Assembly: GCA_963819385.1 (NCBI GenBank)
Contig: CAWFVV010000004.1
Span: forward strand, 248,001-312,000
Origin: JAVDCA01 sp963819385
GTDB lineage: Bacteria > Pseudomonadota > Alphaproteobacteria > Rhizobiales > Xanthobacteraceae
Length of the DNA stretch: 64,000 nucleotides
Reading direction: 5' to 3'
In this document: one piece after another, positions 59,140-64,000 of the stretch
Layout: each line of letters begins with the position of its first letter
Numbering within the stretch: position 1 is the stretch's first letter
The notes under the pieces: model-generated
Databases searched by the model: none
What the model was told of the DNA's origin: nothing
What the model saw: the letters and a program-made list of their open reading frames with translations, nothing else
Made by a program: the position numbers and the translations under genes

Positions 59140-59156
59140 CGCGCTCAGTGCTCATC

Positions 59157-60077
59157 TCACACGCCGGTGCTGCGCCACCGCGTGAACAACGACGTCGACA
59201 GCATCCGGGTGCTGCCGGATTGGGCGATCGCGACCTCGCCGCTCTCGAATGTGCCGCCGCGGCCGGCGAGGACCTCGCGGGCGAGAAGGTCGATCGACAC
59301 CGAGGACGCGCGGATGGCGTAGACCGTGAGGATCAGGAAGGCGTGCGCCGGATCGAGGAGCTGCGCGACGGTGCGCAGCAGATCGGGCAGATGGTCGAAA
59401 ATCTCCCACACCTCCTTGTTGGGGCCGCGGCCGAATTTTGGCGGGTCGACCAGGATGCCGTGATAGGTGCGGCCCCGCCGCACCTCGCGCGCCGCGAACT
59501 TGCGGGCGTCGTCGAGGATCCAGCGGATCGGGGCGCGCTCGAGGCCGGAGGCGGCCTGATTCTCCTTCGCCCAGTCGATGGCGCGCTTGGAGGCATCGAC
59601 ATGCGTCACCTGCGCGCCGGCGGCGGCGGCGAGCAGCGAGGCGACGCCCGTGTAGGCGAACAGGTTGAGCAGGCGGGGCGGCTCCGCGCCGCCGCGCGGC
59701 AGCTTGTCCAGCATCCACTCCCACAGCGGAAGCTGCTCGGGGAAGACGCCGACATGGCGGAAATTGCCGAAGCGGCAGGTCGCCGTGACGCCCTTGATGC
59801 GCATCGGCCAGCTCGCGGGAGCGCTGCCGGCGAGGCGCCAGCGGCCGTCCTCGCCCTCGGCATCGCCGACGAAGACGCCGGCGGCGCGCGCCCAATCCTC
59901 CGCCGGGAGAAGCGGGCTCCAGAGGGCCTGCGGCTCGGGGCGGTCGACCGTGACGGGGCCGAAGCGTTCGAGCTTGCGGCCGTTGCCGGAGTCGAGCAGC
60001 GCGTAGTCGTCGAACTCGCGCGCGACCGCGAGCGCGATGTGGGGCGAGTCAGGCCGTGGGATCTGCGTTTCGTTCAT
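59157..60077 (-). CDS. Class I SAM-dependent rRNA methyltransferase (RlmI/RlmK-like)
   Basis: The 306-residue protein is like the RlmI/RlmK group of 23S rRNA methyltransferases. The SAM-binding motif NLFAYTGVASLLAAAAGAQV, then THVDASKRAIDWAKENQAAS, is at about residues 137-172. The catalytic-type motif is ILVDPPKFGRGPNKEVWEIF. It lacks the PUA domain found at the N-terminus of E. coli RlmI, so the target base is uncertain. The gene ends inside the region next to the family A element. Its start is 155 bases from divergent tgt, with a family D repeat between. Confidence 0.85.
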   Translation of the reverse strand: MNETQIPRPDSPHIALAVAREFDDYALLDSGNGRKLERFGPVTVDRPEPQALWSPLLPAEDWARAAGVFVGDAEGEDGRWRLAGSAPASWPMRIKGVTATCRFGNFRHVGVFPEQLPLWEWMLDKLPRGGAEPPRLLNLFAYTGVASLLAAAAGAQVTHVDASKRAIDWAKENQAASGLERAPIRWILDDARKFAAREVRRGRTYHGILVDPPKFGRGPNKEVWEIFDHLPDLLRTVAQLLDPAHAFLILTVYAIRASSVSIDLLAREVLAGRGGTFESGEVAIAQSGSTRMLSTSLFTRWRSTGV

Positions 60078-60130
60078 TCGGCGGCCGGCGTTGGCAAATG
60101 CAGCAGTTCTATATATTCGGGTCTCGACAC

Positions 60131-60215
60131 GCCGTCATGGCCGGGCTTGTCCCGGCCATCCACGCCTTACCAGCCGCGAAGACGTGGATGCCCGGCACGA
60201 GGCCGGGCATGACGT
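60131..60215. repeat. Family D palindromic repeat (TCATGGCCGGG type)
   Basis: Arms CGCCGTCATGGCCGGGCTTG and CACGAGGCCGGGCATGACGT are inverted around ACGCCTTACC and CGCGAAGACGT. It lies just upstream of the tgt start. Upstream extensions of the tgt frame read through this repeat and should be ignored. Confidence 0.85.
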
Positions 60216-60232
60216 CAAACAAAGGATGCAGA

Positions 60233-61372
60233 GTGCCCGAACGGCTTGCAATCGACGTGGTGGCCCGGGCGCCGGGCGGCGGCATGGCGCGGGCCGGGGT
60301 GCTGCGCACGAGCCGCGGCGACATCCAGACGCCCGCCTTCATGCCGGTCGGCACCCATGGCGCCGTCAACGCCATGCTGCCGGAGCAGCTCGAAGCGCAT
60401 GGCGCCGAGATCATCGTGTGCAACGCGTTCCACCTGGCGCGGGCGCCGGGGCGCTCGGTGCTGCGCGGCTACGACAGCCTGCACAAGTTCATGGGCTGGC
60501 GGCGCGCGATCCTCACCGACAGCGGCGGCTTCCAGGTCTATCGGCTCGAGAACCGGATCGTGCGCGACGAGGGGGTCGAGTTTCCCGATCCGGCCGGCGG
60601 CAAGACGCTGTGGCGGCCCGAGGACGCCATCGACATCCAGGCGGTGATCGGCTCGGACTTCGTGATGCCGCTCGACGAATGCATCGCGCTGCCGGCGCCG
60701 AAGGGGAAGGCGCAGGCGGCGCTCGAGCGCACCCTGCGCTGGGCGCAGCGCTCGCTCGATGCCGCCAAGGATCTGCGGCCCGGCCAGACGCTGTTCGGCA
60801 TCGTGCAGGGCGGCACTTATCCCGACCTGCGCGAGCAATCGATCCGCGCGCTCGACCGCATGGGGTTCGGCGCCTTCGCGATCGGCGGGCTCAACGTCGG
60901 CGAGAGCGAGGAGGAGTTCCGCAAGACCCTCGACTTCACGATCCGCCACCTGCCGGACGAGCGCCCGCGCTACCTCATGGGCGTCGGGCGGCCGGCCGCC
61001 ATGCTCGACGCGGTCGCTGCCGGCGTCGACCTCATGGATTCGATCATCCCGGTGCGTTACGCGCGCGAGGGCTCGCTGCTCACCTACCGCGGGCTCGTGT
61101 ACATCCAGAAGCCGCGCTACGCCAAGGACCGCATCGCGATCGACACGAGTTGCGACTGCTACACCTGCCGTAACGTCAGCCGCGGCTACATGCACCATCT
61201 GTTCGCGACCACCCGCACCACCGCGCAGATGTTCGCGACCATCCATAATGTGAACTTCTGCCTTCGCATCATGAGAGATGCGCGCGAGGCCCTGATCGCC
61301 GGCCGGTTCGCCGAGTTCAGCCGCGAGTTCATGCAGGCCTATCGAAAAGAGAAGGGTAGTAGGGACGAGTAG
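60233..61372 (+). CDS. tgt: Tgt, tRNA-guanine transglycosylase
   Basis: Tgt exchanges guanine-34 of target tRNAs for preQ1. The 379-residue product begins at GTG 60233, preceded by AAAGGA. Motifs: GDIQTPAFMPVGTHGAVNAM, the ILTDSGGFQVYRLENR segment with the substrate aspartate, GIVQGGTYPDLREQSIRALD, then AIGGLNVGESEEEF and AGVDLMDSIIPVRYAREG with the nucleophile aspartate. The zinc site is CDCYTC with a later histidine in NVSRGYMHHLF. It forms a queuosine set with queE and queD downstream. A family F repeat starts at its stop codon. Confidence 0.94.
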   Translation: MPERLAIDVVARAPGGGMARAGVLRTSRGDIQTPAFMPVGTHGAVNAMLPEQLEAHGAEIIVCNAFHLARAPGRSVLRGYDSLHKFMGWRRAILTDSGGFQVYRLENRIVRDEGVEFPDPAGGKTLWRPEDAIDIQAVIGSDFVMPLDECIALPAPKGKAQAALERTLRWAQRSLDAAKDLRPGQTLFGIVQGGTYPDLREQSIRALDRMGFGAFAIGGLNVGESEEEFRKTLDFTIRHLPDERPRYLMGVGRPAAMLDAVAAGVDLMDSIIPVRYAREGSLLTYRGLVYIQKPRYAKDRIAIDTSCDCYTCRNVSRGYMHHLFATTRTTAQMFATIHNVNFCLRIMRDAREALIAGRFAEFSREFMQAYRKEKGSRDE

Positions 61373-61462
61373 CCCAGATGGAGGCGCGCAGCGCCGTAAT
61401 CCGGGGAAAGCTTATCGGCGGATGGTGTCCCCGCATTACGCTTCGCTCCATGCGGGCTACGG
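61370..61462. repeat. Family F palindromic repeat (GTAGCCC type)
   Basis: The left arm GTAGCCCAGATGGAGGCGC, then CGTAATCCGGGG, is mirrored by CCCCGCATTACGCTTCGCTC and CATGCGGGCTACG at the right. It begins at the stop codon of tgt and may terminate its transcript. Confidence 0.75.
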
Positions 61463-61500
61463 GCCGGCGTTCGCAGTAACCGTACGGGGAACCCCGGCCT

Positions 61501-61530
61501 TCCGTTCCGCCGCCTGAATCCCTATAAATA
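61501..61530 (+). promoter_or_regulatory. Possible promoter of queE
   Basis: TTCCGT (61501-61506) and TATAAAT (61524-61530) are 17 bases apart, about 120 bases before queE. The same CCCTATAAATACCC occurs just before cobS (27951). The match to a -10 box is good; the -35 is weak. Confidence 0.3.
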
Positions 61531-61651
61531 CCCCTGATCACGCCCCGCAGAATGGGTTGCGCGATGCCTGGCCGGCCGAGTTGCCGCAAGCCCGCAGGAT
61601 TTCGCGCGACTCGATCGGTTCGGGGACATTGAAGGCCGCGAGACGAGACGC

Positions 61652-62284
61652 ATGACCTACAGCGTCAAAGAGCTGTTCAAGACCCTGCAGGGCGAAGGCG
61701 CCCAGGCGGGCCGCGCGGCCGTGTTCTGCCGGTTCTCGGGCTGCAACCTGTGGAGCGGGCGCGAGGAGGATCGCGCGTCGGCGACCTGCACGTTCTGCGA
61801 TACCGATTTCGTCGGCACCGACGGCGACGGCGGCGGCAAGTTCGAGAGCGCCGAGGCGCTGGCCGACGCGATCGTGCGCACCTGGGACAACGCGCCGGGT
61901 CATCCGTTTGTCGTGTTCACGGGCGGCGAGCCATTGCTGCAGCTCGACCCGCCGCTGGTCGCGGCCGCGCATGCGCGCGGGATCGAGATCGCGATCGAGA
62001 CCAACGGCACGCTGGCGCCGCCCGCCGGCATCGACTGGATCTGCGTGAGCCCGAAGGCTAAGGCGGAGTGGAACCTGCGGCGCGGCGACGAGCTCAAGCT
62101 GGTCTATCCGCAGCAGGGGCTCGGCCCCGACGACCTCGCGGACTTTTCGTTCCGTCACCTGTGGCTGCAGCCGATGGACGGGCCCGACCGCGCCGCCAAC
62201 ACGGCGCGCGCGGTGCGCTACTGCCTCGACCATCCGCAATGGCGGCTGAGCCTGCAGACGCACAAGCTCATCGGAATTCCTTAG
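61652..62284 (+). CDS. queE: QueE, 7-carboxy-7-deazaguanine synthase
   Basis: QueE is a radical-SAM enzyme that makes 7-carboxy-7-deazaguanine in queuosine synthesis. The 210-residue protein begins YSVKELFKTLQGEGAQAGRA. It has the QueE-type cysteine set in FCRFSGCNLWSGREEDRASA and CTFCDTDFVGTDGDGG, with extra residues between the first and second cysteine. FVVFTGGEPLLQLDPPLVAA, then AIETNGTLAPPAGIDWICVS and LKLVYPQQGLG, are typical. It overlaps no gene; queD starts at the next base after its stop. Confidence 0.94.
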   Translation: MTYSVKELFKTLQGEGAQAGRAAVFCRFSGCNLWSGREEDRASATCTFCDTDFVGTDGDGGGKFESAEALADAIVRTWDNAPGHPFVVFTGGEPLLQLDPPLVAAAHARGIEIAIETNGTLAPPAGIDWICVSPKAKAEWNLRRGDELKLVYPQQGLGPDDLADFSFRHLWLQPMDGPDRAANTARAVRYCLDHPQWRLSLQTHKLIGIP

Positions 62285-62660
62285 ATGTTCGAGCTCTCCA
62301 AGCAATTCCGCTTCGACGCCGCGCATACGCTGACGCGCGCGATCGAGACCGACTTCGAGCCGGCGCATTCACGGCCACTCCTATCGCGCCGAGGTCACGA
62401 TCCGCGGCGAGCCCGACAAGGCGAGCGGCATGCTGATGGATCTCGGCCTGCTGGCGCGCGCGCTCGACGAGACGCGCGAGGCGCTCGACCATCGCTTCCT
62501 CGACGACGTCGACGATCTCGGGCCTGCCACGATGGAAAATCTCAGCGCCTGGATCTGGCGGCGGCTCGCCCCGTCGGTGCCGGCGCTCGCGCGCGTCACG
62601 GTCTATCGCGACAGCAGCGGGGATACGTGCGTGTATTACGGGCCGGGAAAAGAGCACTGA
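62285..62660 (+). pseudogene. queD: queD, 6-carboxytetrahydropterin synthase, with a frameshift
   Basis: QueD makes 6-carboxytetrahydropterin from dihydroneopterin triphosphate. The first frame gives MFELSKQFRFDAAHTLTRAI, with the zinc histidine in DAAH. The frame then shifts near 62356 (one extra base). The next part SRRIHGHSYRAEVTIRGEPD carries the second and third zinc histidines, followed by MLMDLGLLARALDETREALD, HRFLDDVDDLGPATMENLSA and TVYRDSSGDTCVYYGPG. Restored length is about 125 residues, normal for the family. It may be a sequencing error, since queE and tgt are intact. Confidence 0.85.
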
Positions 62661-62665
62661 GGCTG

Positions 62666-62802
62666 CGCTCCCTCTCCCCGTTCTTACGGGGAGAGGGTTG
62701 GGGTGAGGGGCGCTGAATCTCAGCGAAGTAAATCGCTCGCAACGACTCGCGGATAGGCCCCCTCACCCCGACCCTCTCCCCGCACGCGGGGAGAGGGAGC
62801 GC
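62666..62802. repeat. Family A palindromic element
   Basis: This is an intact copy. The hairpin CCCTCTCCCCG with its complement is at 62670-62697. GGTTGGGGTGAGGGGCGCTG and CCCCCTCACCCCGACC are the inner arms. The hairpin CCCTCTCCCCGC with its complement is at 62772-62797. It lies between the converging queD and HemY-like genes and can serve as the model for the broken copies. Confidence 0.88.
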
Positions 62803-62825
62803 TGGCGCCGTGCAAGAGGCAAAAA

Positions 62826-64000
62826 TCAGCGAAACAATCCGCGTTTACGCCACCAGTTTTCCGCGGTGGGTGTGGCGGGGGCCGGTTCCTCGGCGAGCTC
62901 GCCGTCGGGGCCGGGATCGTCCGGGCTGTGCACCAGCGGGATCACGGTATCGACGCGGTGCGCGTCGTCCATGACGGGGCGACGCGGCATCACGGCCGGG
63001 AGCATGACTTCCTGGCGGACGGCGGGCTCGGGCGCCGTGGCGGCTTGCGGCACAGCCTCGGCTTCCGGAGCCGTCTTATCGTCCAGCGGGGTGGAAGCCG
63101 GCGCGGGTGCCGGCTCGACGGCGGGTGGAGGCGCGGGCGCCGGGACCGCTTCGAGCCCGGCCTGCTCGATCACGCGGCCGGGCGGATTGAGGTCGGCGAG
63201 CGGCACCTTCCACTGGAAGGCATCGAGGCGGCCGGTCGCGGGCGAGACCGGTAGCCATCTGTCGGAAACAAGACCGTCGGCCGTCCAGGCCGGATCGTGC
63301 GACGCCGCGAGCGCGCGCGCGGTCCATTCGCGCGCGCGGCCGATGTCGCCGGTGTCGCGCTCCTCGATCTCGGCCATCATCAGGGCGACGCGGCGGGTCG
63401 GCGACGCGGTCAGGGGCGCGAGCGCCGTGCGCGCGGCGCCGAACTCGCGCGCATCGATCGCGGCGTTCGCGACCGCCAGCATGCCCTCGGGGCTATCGCC
63501 GCTCTGGCGCGCCAGCGACTGCACGCGCGCGAGCCGATCGCGCGCCGAATCGCCGGAGCGCACATGCGCATAGGTCTCGGCGAGATCGGGATGCGGATTG
63601 AGGCGCCAGGCGGCTTCGAGCAGGCGGCCCGCCTTGCGCACCTCGCCGGCCTCGGCGAGCAGGCGGCCGGCCAGCGCCGCCGCCGGCACGAGGCCGGGTG
63701 CGAGCTTCACGGCTTCGAGCACGTCGGCGCGCGCGGCGTCGCGGTCCTCGCCCGAGAGAGCGCGCGCGGTCAGCAGCACGGCGCGGCTACGGCGAAAGGT
63801 GGCCTTGTCCATCAGGCCGCTCTTCAGGTTCGAGTCGAGCGCCGCGAGGGCGCCCGCCCAGTCGTGCTCGGCGCAACGCGCATCGAGCACCGCCTGCGCG
63901 GCCCAGCCGGCCGCCGGATTGTCCGCGACGGCCTGCTCCGCGATGGCACGCGCCGCCGGCATGTCGCGGCGGCGCTGCGCCTCGACGAACAGGCCATGCA
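62826..64000 (-). CDS. HemY-like membrane TPR protein, 5' part beyond the window
   Basis: The 391 codons read leftward to a TGA at 62826 encode the C-terminal part of a HemY-type protein, a TPR-rich family encoded beside heme genes in proteobacteria. Repeats of helical TPR-like units (ARAIAEQAVADNPAAGWAAQ, KAGRLLEAAWRLNPHPDLAE) are followed by the conserved WTARALAASHDPAWTADGLV and SDRWLPVSPATGRLDAFQWK. A long proline- and alanine-rich low-complexity tail ends in ENWWRKRGLFR. The N-terminal membrane part lies off the right edge. Function in the family is not firmly known. Confidence 0.8.
   Translation of the reverse strand, partial: HGLFVEAQRRRDMPAARAIAEQAVADNPAAGWAAQAVLDARCAEHDWAGALAALDSNLKSGLMDKATFRRSRAVLLTARALSGEDRDAARADVLEAVKLAPGLVPAAALAGRLLAEAGEVRKAGRLLEAAWRLNPHPDLAETYAHVRSGDSARDRLARVQSLARQSGDSPEGMLAVANAAIDAREFGAARTALAPLTASPTRRVALMMAEIEERDTGDIGRAREWTARALAASHDPAWTADGLVSDRWLPVSPATGRLDAFQWKVPLADLNPPGRVIEQAGLEAVPAPAPPPAVEPAPAPASTPLDDKTAPEAEAVPQAATAPEPAVRQEVMLPAVMPRRPVMDDAHRVDTVIPLVHSPDDPGPDGELAEEPAPATPTAENWWRKRGLFR

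Larger units (their letters stand above)
58364..59156. other. Intergenic region with tRNA-Thr, a family A element and a MITE-like insertion
   Basis: No protein gene is convincing in these 790 bases. The region holds the promoter of the large protein gene, the tRNA-Thr gene, and an interrupted repeat element, each listed separately. The stretch from 58364 to 58639 shows nothing specific. Confidence 0.6.

Overview
This 64 kb window comes from a high-GC alphaproteobacterium, most likely of the order Hyphomicrobiales (a Bradyrhizobium, Rhodopseudomonas or Xanthobacteraceae-like genome). The evidence is the aerobic Cob-type cobalamin pathway, orphan Bug/TctC solute-binding proteins, strongly GC-biased codon use and many intergenic palindromic repeats. 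I assign no species.

Layout. 0-4.7 kb: a DUF1993 fragment, a Bug-type binding protein, a periplasmic metallo-beta-lactamase-fold hydrolase, a GMC oxidoreductase and a small membrane protein. 4.7-9.6 kb: late cobalamin genes (cobC, cbiB, cobQ with a frameshift, cobO, cobU). 9.9-13.5 kb: a BTAD regulator, then a lipoprotein and a lysozyme-like protein. 13.6-28.9 kb: a cobalamin riboswitch and the main operon (DUF1636, cobW, cobN, cobG, cobH, cobI, cobJ, cobL, cobM, cobB), with cobK on the opposite strand, then cobT and cobS. 28.9-33 kb: a small periplasmic protein, a ThDP enzyme, an AhpD-like protein and a purM-type gene. 33.5-36.3 kb: decayed defence and toxin-antitoxin genes. 36.4-40 kb: a periplasmic protein and a GGDEF/EAL membrane protein. 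40-47.3 kb: an accessory patch of hypothetical and broken genes with an IS3-family element. 47.5-55 kb: a LysR-associated catabolic cluster. 55-58.4 kb: one very large multidomain protein. 58.6-64 kb: tRNA-Thr, an rRNA methyltransferase, the queuosine genes tgt, queE and queD, and a partial HemY-like gene.

How the genes work together. The cob genes cover most steps from precorrin-2 to cobalamin and nucleotide-loop assembly. cobF, cobE, cobA and the chelatase partners cobS/cobT (cobaltochelatase sense) are not in the window. The tgt, queE and queD genes supply the deazaguanine base for tRNA modification and insert it. The LysR cluster (flavin monooxygenase, VOC protein, DUF108 dehydrogenase, RraA-like protein, M20 hydrolase, Bug protein) looks like uptake and breakdown of a small organic acid or aromatic substrate, which I cannot name.

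Most notable points. (1) A 1070-residue protein joins a tectonin-like beta-propeller, a Bacillus-type zinc phospholipase C with all nine expected zinc ligands, and two jacalin-like lectin domains. (2) A roughly 140 bp palindromic element has entered two cobalamin genes: it splits cobN into two ORFs overlapping by GTGA, and it is read in frame through cobL. (3) Another copy of that element is itself interrupted by a 164 bp MITE-like insertion with a 10 bp target duplication. (4) Seven genes carry single-base frameshifts, so either the assembly has indel errors or the region is decaying; functional claims about those genes depend on which.
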